Origin: Candidatus Uhrbacteria bacterium
GTDB lineage: Bacteria > Patescibacteriota > Patescibacteriia > CAIXNZ01
Direction: 5' to 3'
NCBI GenBank assembly: GCA_011046145.1
Contig: DSBA01000003.1
Span: 1-19,387, forward strand
DNA length: 19,387 nucleotides
The notes beneath the pieces were generated by a model. That model was given only the letters and a program-made list of their open reading frames with translations, did not search any database and was not told the DNA's origin. A program made the position numbers and the translations under genes. This document shows positions 7,073 to 14,601 of the stretch, piece after piece (within the stretch, counting starts at the first letter, position 1; the number at the start of each line of letters is the position of its first letter).

Positions 7073-7789
7073 ATGCGCAGCTTTATCATAATCCTTTTCA
7101 TTTTTTTCTTAATTTTCTTGACCGGCTCTCTTTTTATTATTGATCCCCTGCTCTTTTATTTAATGATGTTCCTGGCTTTTTTAATTGCCATACTCTGCCT
7201 TGCCAATTACCTTGGCAAAACCAAAGGCTTAATAGCCGCTTTATTGCTTATCGGATTGCCATTTTTTCTTGAATACCTTTTTTTTATGTTCGGACTGCCT
7301 CTTTTTGAATCCCCCTTAATATCCTCCCTGCGCAGAATAGACGTGAGTTTGGCTATTAATCTTAACAACCTATTTTTTATCCTGACAGTGCCTTTGCTTT
7401 TCATAACCGCGCTCTTTTTTGCCCAAAAAATCAAGCTCTTTATCAATATAAAAGTTTACCACAAAACCTTTTTAATAATTGCCAGTTCAATTTTGATCGC
7501 CTTAAATTTTCTTGCCATCACTCCTGAAAATCTTATTTATAAAGACGCCTTGAAATGGCTGGTTATTGCTTTGGTTGTAAATTTATTATTATCAGTATTT
7601 TACCGTTTTAATGTTGGAACTCCGGAAATTTATAAAGAATTGCCGATTATTTTATTTTTATCGCTTTACGGCACTGGCGCATTAAGGCAAATGAACACTT
7701 TTAACCTGGTAGTTATCTTTTTACTGGCTGTTTTTTATCTGCTTATTTTATATAATGAATACAAAATCAGGAAAATCAGTTCTGCCTAA
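7073..7789 (+). CDS. polytopic integral membrane protein of unknown function
   Basis: The only plus-strand protein gene I accept. The 238-aa product is almost wholly hydrophobic, with about seven or eight predicted TM segments (roughly 4-26, 28-47, 53-74, 96-118, 130-149, 157-177, 187-203, 207-228) joined by short loops with few charges (SLRRIDVS near 85-92; ITPENLIYKDALKW near 149-162). No catalytic motif or family signature is recognisable. It has its own promoter with a short leader and no Shine-Dalgarno. Its stop overlaps the 3' end of lgt by 14 bases, tail to tail, so convergent transcription could interfere. The arrangement suggests a small envelope protein, but no function can be given. 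Confidence 0.8.
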   Translation: MRSFIIILFIFFLIFLTGSLFIIDPLLFYLMMFLAFLIAILCLANYLGKTKGLIAALLLIGLPFFLEYLFFMFGLPLFESPLISSLRRIDVSLAINLNNLFFILTVPLLFITALFFAQKIKLFINIKVYHKTFLIIASSILIALNFLAITPENLIYKDALKWLVIALVVNLLLSVFYRFNVGTPEIYKELPIILFLSLYGTGALRQMNTFNLVVIFLLAVFYLLILYNEYKIRKISSA

Positions 7790-8621
7790 TCTTTTTAATT
7801 ATTTTTAACGCTATAATCAGCAAACAGGCCAAAATTATAAGCAAACTAAAAAACTGGGCCCAGCGCAACCCTAAAAAATAAGGGCTATAATCCAGCCTTA
7901 AAAATTCATTTAAAAAACGGCCGCTTGAATATAAGAAAAAATAAGCCAGGGCAATATTGCCATAACCTTGAAAATTTTCAAGGTTATTTTTTATTTTACT
8001 TTTAGCTAAACGTATTTTATGCCAGGCAAATAAAACTCCGAAGATTAAAAAATTCCAAAAGCTTTCATACAAAAAAGTCGGATGAAAATGGCTGTCAGAT
8101 AAAAATTCCAATGGCCGCTTGGCAGGCGAAATCGGGATTCCCCAGGGCAAATTAGTCGGCAAACCAAAAAGTTCCATATTAAAATAATTGCCCCAACGGC
8201 CAAAAGCCATGGCCAGGGCCACAGCCACAACAATTAAATCCGCCAAAAGCCAGGGATTAATTTTTTTTCTCTTGCCATAAATATAAATCACCAAAAGCCC
8301 GGCAATCATGGCGCCATGGATGGCTAGCCCGCCTTGCCAAATTTTAAAAATATCCAGCAGATTATCCTTGTAATAATCCCAGGCGTAAAAAACATAATAA
8401 AGGCGGTCCCCGATCAAGCCAAAAATAATCAAATAAAAAGCCAGATCATATATTGTCTCTTTTTTTAAATTATATTGCCTGGCAAGGTAAAAAACAGCTC
8501 CAAAACCTGCCAGCGCGCCAAGGGCGATTAAAAACCCGTACCAATGGATTTTTAGCCAGCTGATTTGCAGCAAAATAGGCTCAGGCTCAAAATTATGCAA
8601 AAAATCAATTAATAAATTCAT
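7776..8621 (-). CDS. lgt: prolipoprotein diacylglyceryl transferase
   Basis: This 281-aa inner-membrane enzyme transfers diacylglycerol from phosphatidylglycerol to the lipobox cysteine of prolipoproteins, the first step of lipoprotein maturation. Family motifs: IHWYGFLIALG 25-35, WQGGLAIHGAMIAG 95-108 with H102, the Lgt signature GRWGNYFNMELFG 141-153 (R142, N145), HPTFLYES 180-187 and GRFLNEFLR 234-242. About seven TM helices and length fit the family. I choose ATG 8621, with AGGAG 12 bases upstream; an in-frame TTG at 8630 lies only 3 bases after that AGGAG and is less likely. The start overlaps the end of the upstream GT-C-like gene by 17 bases, so the two are probably co-translated. The 3' end overlaps the plus-strand membrane gene. 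Confidence 0.95.
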   Translation of the reverse strand: MNLLIDFLHNFEPEPILLQISWLKIHWYGFLIALGALAGFGAVFYLARQYNLKKETIYDLAFYLIIFGLIGDRLYYVFYAWDYYKDNLLDIFKIWQGGLAIHGAMIAGLLVIYIYGKRKKINPWLLADLIVVAVALAMAFGRWGNYFNMELFGLPTNLPWGIPISPAKRPLEFLSDSHFHPTFLYESFWNFLIFGVLFAWHKIRLAKSKIKNNLENFQGYGNIALAYFFLYSSGRFLNEFLRLDYSPYFLGLRWAQFFSLLIILACLLIIALKIIKKIRQN

Positions 8622-10248
8622 AAATTTCAATTTCTCCTTTTTTAAAAACCTTATTTAAATATTGTTTTTCTTGGGGCTGGTAGCTGGCTGATTTTTTTTC
8701 CAAATCAGAAAAAAACAAGTAGCCGATATTGTTTTGCTTTAAAAATTCAATTTCTTCGCTTGAGCCGTAAATCCCAGCCAGGAAATTATCAACTTTTATT
8801 TTTTTATCACTATAAAACAATGTTTCATGGTCAGAATGACTTAAATAAACCGGCTGATTAACCAAAGCTGGTATTTGTCCGCTGGTATATTCATAACTAA
8901 AAACAACCTTCTTTTCAAAATTATTTTCTTTCAGCCATAAAACAGCCTCCTGGTATTCCTTGGGCAAATAAAATTTCTGAAAACTGGCATTAAAATAATA
9001 AACGTCCCTTACTAAATTAAAAAAATTAGAAAAGCCGAAAAAAATTAAAAATAAATAGCCTAATAAAATTTTATTTTTCAAAATATTAAAATTATATTTA
9101 TTTTTCAGCCATTTGAAAATTTCAGCAAAAACAACGACATTTAATAGCGCCAAAGGAATAATCAAGCCCAAAAAATATCTTCGCTGAAACTGGAAAGGCA
9201 GATAAAGCATTATAAAAGAGCCCGTTATCCAGCTCAACAAAAAAATATATTTTTCCCCAAATATTTGCCGAGTTTTTATTAAATAAACTACGGCAATGAT
9301 AGCCATTACAAAAATAAAGCCATAACCTAAAAAAATATATGGGAAATTGGGCAGCAAAGTGATGTTTTGCGCTGCTCGCAAACTCACCATCTCATCGGTC
9401 TGCAATTTATAAAAATGATAAAAAACAAACGGCAGGCTTAATATTAAAATTATAAAAAAATTAAAAACAGGATAGACTCGGGGATGTTTTACAAATAGAT
9501 ATAAAGAATAAAAAAACAAAACTAAAAAAGCCAGGGGGAAATAATAAGGATGGAAATTAAACCAATAAAGCCCGACTAAACCGGCAAAAAAAGCATAGAA
9601 GTATTGTTTTTTTTCCAAGCTCAATAAGCCCAGTAAAAAAAAACTAATCATGCAAATCAAAGACATGATCAAATGGGGAGAATGATAAGCTGCCAAAAAC
9701 ATATTGCTGTCAGTTATCCATAAATCTATGGGCCAATTATGAATCCGGTAAAAAGTATGGGGATCGCCTAAAAAAGGAATCGCGTACGCGCCGATGCCGG
9801 AGGCAAAAGCCAAAAAAATCAGAGAAAATTTTCGCTTAAATTTGTCCTCAAAAAAATAACAGATAAACACATATAAAATCAAAAAAAGTAAAGCTAATAA
9901 AAAAATCCTGGCAATCTGGAAAGCCAATGCCGGAGATAAATTGAATAATCTGGCTAACAAGCCGATTTTCAGCCAGAATAAATTTAATAAGCCCTGCTCT
10001 TGAAATTCTGAAGTAAAATTATTTTTCAAAATCCAATCGCCTTCTTTGGCTTGATTTATATAAGAAAAATAAACCGGCAAATCTCCCGGAGTCAAAGCGT
10101 GAATGCCGTTATAAAAATAGCCGGCAGGCGTATTTAAATAAGCGTAAATATATGGCGCTGTTGTAATTAAAATCATTGCCACGATTAAAAAAATGACCCA
10201 ATGCCACTCTTTTTTGGTAATTGACTGGATTAAGGACTTTAACCCCAT
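8605..10248 (-). CDS. multi-pass membrane protein, probable GT-C-type glycosyltransferase
   Basis: The 547-aa protein has an N-terminal TM helix (about 17-37), a first outside loop carrying TPGDLPVYFSYINQAKEG (53-70), then many TM helices up to about residue 400, and a soluble C-terminal domain of about 130 residues (from EYQEAVLWLKEN on). GT-C glycosyltransferases, which take sugars from polyprenyl-phosphate carriers outside the membrane, have this architecture, with an acidic residue in the first loop; D56 would be the candidate here. No specific family motif is recognised, so the call rests on architecture. It overlaps lgt and probably forms an operon with it. The ATG at 10248 has no Shine-Dalgarno; TATAAT-like boxes at about 10275 and 10286 could give a promoter. 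Confidence 0.65.
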   Translation of the reverse strand: MGLKSLIQSITKKEWHWVIFLIVAMILITTAPYIYAYLNTPAGYFYNGIHALTPGDLPVYFSYINQAKEGDWILKNNFTSEFQEQGLLNLFWLKIGLLARLFNLSPALAFQIARIFLLALLFLILYVFICYFFEDKFKRKFSLIFLAFASGIGAYAIPFLGDPHTFYRIHNWPIDLWITDSNMFLAAYHSPHLIMSLICMISFFLLGLLSLEKKQYFYAFFAGLVGLYWFNFHPYYFPLAFLVLFFYSLYLFVKHPRVYPVFNFFIILILSLPFVFYHFYKLQTDEMVSLRAAQNITLLPNFPYIFLGYGFIFVMAIIAVVYLIKTRQIFGEKYIFLLSWITGSFIMLYLPFQFQRRYFLGLIIPLALLNVVVFAEIFKWLKNKYNFNILKNKILLGYLFLIFFGFSNFFNLVRDVYYFNASFQKFYLPKEYQEAVLWLKENNFEKKVVFSYEYTSGQIPALVNQPVYLSHSDHETLFYSDKKIKVDNFLAGIYGSSEEIEFLKQNNIGYLFFSDLEKKSASYQPQEKQYLNKVFKKGEIEIYEFIN

Positions 10249-10304
10249 AAAAAAATTGCAAATTTTAAAAAAATTATACCTAAATTATACTTTATTTTTC
10301 AGAC

Positions 10305-10333
10305 AAAAAAAAGAGGGCCCTCGGGGAACCCTC
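10305..10333 (-). terminator. strong Rho-independent terminator
   Basis: On the minus strand GAGGG-TT-CCC, loop CGA, GGG-CCCTC (10333-10313) is followed by eight T (10312-10305). It is about 20 bases past the stop of the small two-TM protein and insulates it from the GT-C-like gene. Confidence 0.9.
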
Positions 10334-10353
10334 AATTGTGGCTGAAAAAGATT

Positions 10354-10632
10354 TTAAAAAAATATTCGCTTTCTGCCACTTTTGATTTCTTTGATTGTCT
10401 GGCGCTTAAAAGAACCAGATTTGTTTTTGCTTTTCGGTTCAAATCGCCAACTGACGATGGCCGCAAACAATGCGACCGCCCAAACCACTAAAGCTGCTTT
10501 ATTAGGAATACGGGCAATCAAGCTATATCCAAAAGGATCAGCAATCTGTCCGTATCCCCAAAAGAACAGGAAAAATAAACATAACCAGCCAACTATTGAC
10601 GCCGCTTCCGAAATTTCCGCATTTTTCTTCAT
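10354..10632 (-). CDS. small membrane protein with two TM helices and a basic tail
   Basis: A 92-aa protein with TM segments at about 12-30 (VGWLCLFFLFFWGYG) and 43-62 (AALVVWAVALFAAIVSW), then a strongly basic C-terminal tail (KSKNKSGSFKRQTIKEIKSGRKR) that should lie in the cytoplasm. I choose the second of two adjacent ATGs (10632), 6 bases after AAGGAGG; the first (10635) leaves only 3. It is a complete monocistronic unit with near-consensus promoter, strong ribosome binding site and strong terminator, which suggests high expression. I recognise no family. An opposite-strand ORF covers the same DNA but has none of these signals. Confidence 0.8.
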   Translation of the reverse strand: MKKNAEISEAASIVGWLCLFFLFFWGYGQIADPFGYSLIARIPNKAALVVWAVALFAAIVSWRFEPKSKNKSGSFKRQTIKEIKSGRKRIFF

Positions 10633-10699
10633 CATCAGCCTCCTTTTCAGCTTAAAGTTAAAAAGCTCACCTTATCCAGTTTCCATTTTTGCTAATAGC

Positions 10700-10728
10700 A
10701 TTATAGCATATTTGGAAGAAAAAGTCAA
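10700..10728 (-). promoter_or_regulatory. near-consensus sigma-70 promoter with extended -10
   Basis: TTGACT (10728-10723), a 17-base spacer and TGc-TATAAT (-10 at 10705-10700) on the minus strand. The leader to the small membrane protein would be about 60 bases and carries AAGGAGG. Confidence 0.85.
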
Positions 10729-10757
10729 GAAAAAATTTGCCTTATTTTAGCTAAAAT

Positions 10758-10781
10758 AAAACCCGCTTTCTCGCGAGTTTT
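10758..10781. terminator. hairpin terminator after the zinc-ribbon gene
   Basis: AAAACCCGC (10758-10766) pairs with GCGAGTTTT (10773-10781), with one C/A mismatch and a 6-base loop, A/T runs on both sides. It lies about 75 bases past the stop of the zinc-ribbon gene and before the next minus-strand promoter, so it likely ends the ppsA-zinc ribbon operon. Confidence 0.6.
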
Positions 10782-10855
10782 AATCTATTAAACCAGTCGG
10801 CTCTGAGGCTTTATTCTTAGATGTTAATATTTTAAAGCCCGACATCTTAAATAAA

Positions 10856-11080
10856 TTAATAAACCATTAAATTAGGATCTTTAACTACCGCCAATAATGA
10901 AAAAGGCAATTCTGGCTTTATTTTTATTTCAGGCCCGCAAAATTCAAAAGCCAGCCAAAGAACAGCGCCGCAAAAACCGCATTTGATGTTTTTTCCTTTA
11001 ATAGCCAAATCTGAATCCTGAATTGAAAAAGAACATTTTTTTTGACAAACCGGGCAATTTATTTCCCTCTCCTCAAGCAT
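10856..11080 (-). CDS. small zinc-ribbon protein
   Basis: A 74-aa protein with two cysteine pairs typical of a zinc ribbon: CPVC (C9, C12) and CGFC (C34, C37), plus extra Cys at 16 and 48. The rest is a short hydrophobic/beta-like tail ending PNLMVY. The ATG at 11080 has an excellent GGAGG 6 bases upstream. It starts 33 bases after ppsA and is probably in its operon. Similar small ribbons occur as nucleic-acid binding or metal-binding proteins; no specific role can be given. Confidence 0.75.
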   Translation of the reverse strand: MLEEREINCPVCQKKCSFSIQDSDLAIKGKNIKCGFCGAVLWLAFEFCGPEIKIKPELPFSLLAVVKDPNLMVY

Positions 11081-11113
11081 TTTTTCCTCCTTTTTTGAAT
11101 AATAAAAACTTTA

Positions 11114-13471
11114 TCACTTTTTTTTATTCAAGTCAATAATGGTTTTAATCAGCGTATCAGGAATTAAAGAAATACTGTCAATGCCCTGTTTGACCAAAAA
11201 TCTGGCAAAATCAGGAAAATCACTTGGCGCCTGGCCGCAAATGCCGATTTTTATTTTATTTTTTTGGGCTGTTTCAATGACCTGGCTAATTAAAATTTTA
11301 ACTGCCTCATTTCTTTCATCAGCTATTTGAGCAATTAATTCAGAATCGCGATCCAAGCCTAAAGTTAATTGCGTCAAATCATTGGAGCCAATTGAAAAAC
11401 CGTCAAAAATCTCGGCAAATTTATCGGCTAAAATAACATTAGAGGGTATTTCCACCATAACATAAACCTCCAAATTATTTTTTCCTTGAACTAATCCATT
11501 TTCTTTTAAAATTTTAATCACTTTTTTGCCCTCTTCAACCGTACGGCAAAAAGGCACCATGACTTTAACATTGGCTAGCCCCATTTTATCCCTGACTTTT
11601 TTAATGGCTGCGCATTCCAGCTCAAAAGCCGGCTTAAATTTTGGGTCATAATAGCGCGAAGCGCCGCGCCAACCGATCATAGGATTGGATTCTTTTGGCT
11701 CAAATAATTCGCCGCCGATTAAATTGGCGTATTCATTGGTTTTAAAATCAGAAAAACGCACAATCACATCCCGCGGATAAAAAGCCGCCGCAATCTGGGC
11801 AATGCCAAAAGCTAACTGATCAATATAAAATTGGGTTTTATTTTTATAAGCCAGAGTCAAGTCCTTTATTTTGTTTTTTAAATTCGTTGGCAATTTATGA
11901 TAATTCGTAAGCGCTAAAGGATGGATTTTAATATAACTAGTGATTATAAATTCCAGCCGGGCCAGGCCAACGCCCTGATGGGGCAAAAAAGAATATTTGA
12001 AAGCTTGGGTCGGATCACCCAAATTAACCATCAGATTTACTTTTTTAGGCTTTTTGATTTTTTTCAAATTTGTTTTTTTTATTTTAAACGGCAGAATGCC
12101 TTTATAAACATACCCCTTTTCTCCTTCAGCGCAGCTGACCGTAACCGGCTGTTTGTTTTTCAAAACACGGCTGGCGTTTTTAGCGCCTACAATAGCCGGC
12201 AAACCAAGTTCGCGAGAAACAATGGCGGCGTGGCAGGTTCTGCCCCCTGAATCAGTAATAATTGCCGCTGCTTTTTTCATAATCGGCTCCCAGTCCGGAT
12301 CAGTCATTTTTGTTACCAAAACCTCGCCAGTTTTAAATTTGCTTAATTGCTTGGCATTTTCAATAACCTGAACCTTGCCAGTTGAAATTTTTTCGCCAAT
12401 ACTTTCGCCGCTGGCCAAAACTTTGCCTTTTTTGCCTAAAATATACTGCTCTAAAATATTAGCCTGGGCTTGTGATTTAACTGTTTCCGGCCTTGCCTGG
12501 ACAATATATAATTTATTATCCTGGCCGTCTTTGGCCCATTCAATATCCATGGGCTTTTTATAATATTTTTCAATCAAAGCTCCCCATTTAGCCAGTTCCA
12601 AAATCTCCTTGTCAGACAAAGAAAAAACAGCTCTTTCTTTTTTATCAACCCGCAAATTCAGAGTCGCTTTATTTTTACTGCCATAAATCAATTTGAATTT
12701 CTTGCTGCCTAATTCTTTTTTTATAATAACCATTTTCGGCTTATAAACAAAAAACTCATCCGGCGTCACCCGGCCTTTGACCACGTTTTCACCCAACCCA
12801 TAGGCTGAATTAATCAAAATTAAATCTTTAAAGCCTGATTCTGTATCAATAGTAAACAGCACCCCGGCTGTAGCCAAATCAGAACGCACCATTTTCTGAA
12901 TGCCGGCTGACAAATAAACTTTTTCATGTTTAAATCCCTGGTCATCTCGGTAAGATATTGCCCTGTCAGTATATAAGGAAGCAAAACATTTCCTGATTGC
13001 GGTTAAAAGCTGTTTTTCTCCTTTAATATTTAAAAAAGATTCTTGCTGGCCAGCAAAAGAAGCTGTGGGCAAATCTTCTGCCGTGGCCGAAGAACGCACT
13101 GCCACATCCAGATTTTTTGTTTTATAAACCGCTGACAAATCCGCATAAGCTTTTTTAATCTCTTTTGCCAAATCAGGCGGGAATTTCCCTTTTAAAATCA
13201 ATTGCCTTATTTCCAAACCCACGCGCTTTAAATTATCAGTTTTATGCTTGTCTAATTTTGTTAAAGATTTAGCTATTGGCGCATTTAATTTATTAAATTC
13301 CAAAAAATAACAAAAAGCTTCAGCCGTAGTGCAAAAGCCGTCAGGGATTCTCATTCCCCTTTTGGTTAGATTATTAAACATCTCGCCCAATGAAGCGTTT
13401 TTGCCGCCGACTTGAGGCAAGTCTTTGATTGAGATGTCGGAAAATTTTAAAATATATTTTTGCTTTGGCAT
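11114..13471 (-). CDS. ppsA: phosphoenolpyruvate synthase (pyruvate, water dikinase)
   Basis: The 785-aa enzyme makes PEP from pyruvate, ATP and water, giving AMP and phosphate. Domain order: N-terminal ATP-grasp-like nucleotide-binding domain (VGGKNASLGEM 21-31; VAVRSSATAEDLPTASFAGQ 123-142; DIEW 309-312 and QARPET 325-330); central phosphohistidine domain with GGRTCHAAIVSRELGLPA 409-426, H414 being the swinging phospho-acceptor; and a C-terminal PEP/pyruvate TIM barrel with GVGLARLEF 500-508, MVEIPSN 672-678, SIGSNDLTQ 693-701 and the catalytic cysteine C745 in GICGQAPS. Full family length, all key residues present. The ATG at 13471 has GGGAG 8 bases upstream. It is followed by the zinc-ribbon gene. 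Upstream lies a truncated paralogue and structured DNA that may form a long leader. Confidence 0.97.
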   Translation of the reverse strand: MPKQKYILKFSDISIKDLPQVGGKNASLGEMFNNLTKRGMRIPDGFCTTAEAFCYFLEFNKLNAPIAKSLTKLDKHKTDNLKRVGLEIRQLILKGKFPPDLAKEIKKAYADLSAVYKTKNLDVAVRSSATAEDLPTASFAGQQESFLNIKGEKQLLTAIRKCFASLYTDRAISYRDDQGFKHEKVYLSAGIQKMVRSDLATAGVLFTIDTESGFKDLILINSAYGLGENVVKGRVTPDEFFVYKPKMVIIKKELGSKKFKLIYGSKNKATLNLRVDKKERAVFSLSDKEILELAKWGALIEKYYKKPMDIEWAKDGQDNKLYIVQARPETVKSQAQANILEQYILGKKGKVLASGESIGEKISTGKVQVIENAKQLSKFKTGEVLVTKMTDPDWEPIMKKAAAIITDSGGRTCHAAIVSRELGLPAIVGAKNASRVLKNKQPVTVSCAEGEKGYVYKGILPFKIKKTNLKKIKKPKKVNLMVNLGDPTQAFKYSFLPHQGVGLARLEFIITSYIKIHPLALTNYHKLPTNLKNKIKDLTLAYKNKTQFYIDQLAFGIAQIAAAFYPRDVIVRFSDFKTNEYANLIGGELFEPKESNPMIGWRGASRYYDPKFKPAFELECAAIKKVRDKMGLANVKVMVPFCRTVEEGKKVIKILKENGLVQGKNNLEVYVMVEIPSNVILADKFAEIFDGFSIGSNDLTQLTLGLDRDSELIAQIADERNEAVKILISQVIETAQKNKIKIGICGQAPSDFPDFARFLVKQGIDSISLIPDTLIKTIIDLNKKK

Positions 13472-13491
13472 ATTTTTCTCCCGGCTGGAAT

Positions 13492-13509
13492 GTAAGACTT
13501 TAGTCTTAC
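13492..13509. repeat. perfect 18-bp palindrome just upstream of ppsA
   Basis: GTAAGACT and AGTCTTAC, separated by TT, lie 21 bases before the ppsA start codon. In RNA it makes a stable hairpin next to the GGGAG ribosome binding site; in DNA it could be a dimeric regulator site. Its TTTA-type centre resembles the loops of the palindromes at 13627-13663. Confidence 0.6.
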
Positions 13510-13590
13510 CTAACCACCCTCAATTAAATAGCAAATGATAATGATTAAAAATTAAAACCCAAGCTAATATTTCTAATTTATAATTTTTCT

Positions 13591-13606
13591 CGGGCGAAAA
13601 CGCCCG
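13591..13606. repeat. perfect GC hairpin
   Basis: CGGGCG-AAAA-CGCCCG, a 6-bp all-GC stem with a tetraloop, in an otherwise very AT-rich gap. A T-rich run (TCTTGATTTTTTT) follows on the plus strand, so it could act as a plus-strand terminator, but no plus-strand gene precedes it. More likely part of the same palindromic cluster as 13620-13669. Confidence 0.55.
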
Positions 13607-13619
13607 TCTTGATTTTTTT

Positions 13620-13669
13620 ATTTACCGCCTCCTTTAGGAGGCGATCGACGGCTAAAGCCGTCGGTAAAT
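13620..13669. repeat. branched palindromic element (three-way junction)
   Basis: ATTTACCG (13620-13627) pairs with CGGTAAAT (13662-13669). Inside lie two perfect hairpins: GCCTCC-TTTA-GGAGGC (13627-13642) and CGACGGC-TAAA-GCCGTCG (13646-13663). The outer stem and inner hairpins share a base at the junction, and together they fold as a compact three-way junction. It directly follows a truncated phosphoenolpyruvate synthase fragment. It resembles REP-like palindromic units or a structured leader; no known riboswitch is recognised. Confidence 0.7.
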
Positions 13670-13681
13670 CCGGATGTAAAG

Positions 13682-13759
13682 GGCGTTTTTCCCGCCGACT
13701 TTGGCAATATCCTTAATTCTTATTTTTGAAAACTCAAGTATATATTTGAATTTTGTCAT
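13682..13759 (-). pseudogene. remnant: 5' end of a second phosphoenolpyruvate synthase gene
   Basis: From an ATG at 13759 the minus strand encodes 26 residues that align without gaps to the N-terminus of the intact ppsA 290 bases further on. About 18 of 26 are identical, including KYIL at 5-8, FS at 10-11, IKD at 15-17 and VGGKNA at 21-26. Homology stops after the GGKNA codons. The frame then runs into the palindromic element and meets a TAG inside its loop (13652-13654). Synonymous sites differ widely from ppsA, so this was an old, diverged paralogue and not a recent copy. The first codons coincide with an intergenic repeat (TGACAAAATTCAAAT). It may be dead, or expressed as a 35-aa leader peptide. 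Confidence 0.75.
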
Positions 13760-13820
13760 TTGAATTTTGATATTTATTTGTTATTTGGATTTTGTTATTT
13801 GTAATTTATATTGTTATTAT
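13734..13820. repeat. low-complexity spacer repeat (TTATTTGNATTTTG family)
   Basis: Between the ppsA remnant and the terminator, variants of TTTGAATTTTGTCA and TTATTTGGATTTTG recur with a period of roughly 14-20 bases. The same wording returns in the spacers at 16.35-16.57 kb, so this is one copy of a dispersed intergenic family. Confidence 0.5.
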
Positions 13821-13844
13821 ACCAAAAAGAGACCCGGTTGCCCA
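13816..13844 (-). promoter_or_regulatory. possible promoter at the head of the ppsA leader
   Basis: On the minus strand TATAAT (13821-13816) follows the terminator directly; a weak TTGGGC 18 bases upstream, inside the terminator stem, is the only -35 candidate. If used, the ppsA mRNA would have a leader of about 340 bases carrying the remnant, the branched palindrome and two more hairpins. Weak support. Confidence 0.3.
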
Positions 13845-13854
13845 AGCCTCTTTT
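13825..13854 (-). terminator. Rho-independent terminator with GCAA tetraloop
   Basis: A 13-bp stem (13842-13854 with 13825-13837, including G-U pairs) closes a GNRA-type GCAA loop on the minus strand, followed by a T run (CTCTTTTTGG). It lies 16 bases past the stop of the TM-helix membrane protein and ends that transcript. Confidence 0.85.
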
Positions 13855-13869
13855 GATTATTTCAGTTTT

Positions 13870-14553
13870 TTACTCGCTAATATCGCGTTTAACTTTTTCA
13901 ATAAATTCTTTAGCCGCATCCCTGCCGCCCAAGCCAAAAGCCAGGCCGCCTGCCAAAGCAATCATCACAACCACGGCTGTAAACAAAGTCTGAATTAAAG
14001 TGACAGCCACTTTTAACTGGATTAAGGCTGCTAAAACCGCAAAAATAATGATTGAATATTTTGCTACTACTCCGGCTAAGGGCGCTAATTTAGCTTTTGC
14101 GCCTTTCAAAATCCGGACTATCAAATCATCAATAAAATAACCCAAAACCAAACCAACAATCAAAATCAAAACCGCAATTATCACATTTGGCAAATACAAT
14201 GCCACATCTTTTAAAAAGACTGTGAATTGGCCTAAATTTAAAATTTCAGAAATGGCAATCAATAAAGCAATATACAAAAACCATTTGACCAGCCAGGCTA
14301 AAATTTGAGAAAAAACAACCCTTGTTCCCCCTTCTTCAATTTTCTGCACAATGTTAATTTTCCTAATATACTCATCAACTTTGATTGCTTCAACAATCTT
14401 TTGAATAAGCTTGGCAATTGCCTTGGCAATTAAGACACCAACAATCAAAATAATTAAAGCTGCGATTAAATTGGGCAAATAAGCCACCACTTTATCCCAT
14501 AAAAGGGCTAAAGCATCCAAAATCGCGTAGCTAAGCGATCTTAAAAAATCCAT
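13870..14553 (-). CDS. TM-helix repeat membrane protein, MscS-channel-like
   Basis: The 227-aa protein has about five TM helices: 24-46 (LPNLIAALIILIVGVLIAKA), 82-103, 119-143 (YLPNVIIAVLILIVGLVLGY), 165-180 and 184-208. The repeated LPNxIxAxxILIVG segments match the conserved TM-helix repeat of small MscS-related proteins, and the last helix ends GGLAFGLGGRDAAKEF (202-217), matching the pore-lining helix plus GLGGxDAAK hinge of MscS. It lacks the following beta and alpha/beta cytoplasmic domain, so it is a minimal version common in bacteria. It could form or modulate a mechanosensitive pore. It begins 48 bases after the secreted-protein gene and may be co-transcribed. No Shine-Dalgarno. Confidence 0.82.
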   Translation of the reverse strand: MDFLRSLSYAILDALALLWDKVVAYLPNLIAALIILIVGVLIAKAIAKLIQKIVEAIKVDEYIRKINIVQKIEEGGTRVVFSQILAWLVKWFLYIALLIAISEILNLGQFTVFLKDVALYLPNVIIAVLILIVGLVLGYFIDDLIVRILKGAKAKLAPLAGVVAKYSIIIFAVLAALIQLKVAVTLIQTLFTAVVVMIALAGGLAFGLGGRDAAKEFIEKVKRDISE

Positions 14554-14601
14554 AATTTTTTAAAAGTTAATTATTAATAAAAATATTTAAATAAATTTTT
14601 A

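Noticed and set aside
10382..10750. 122-aa plus-strand ORF
   Set aside because: It lies opposite the 92-aa membrane protein, which has promoter, AAGGAGG and terminator; the plus frame has none and looks like a shadow.
7776..13471. Alternative code with TGA as glycine (Gracilibacteria/SR1)
   Set aside because: Several full-length proteins end cleanly at TGA (lgt, the GT-C-like gene, ppsA with TGA-TAA), so the standard bacterial code applies.
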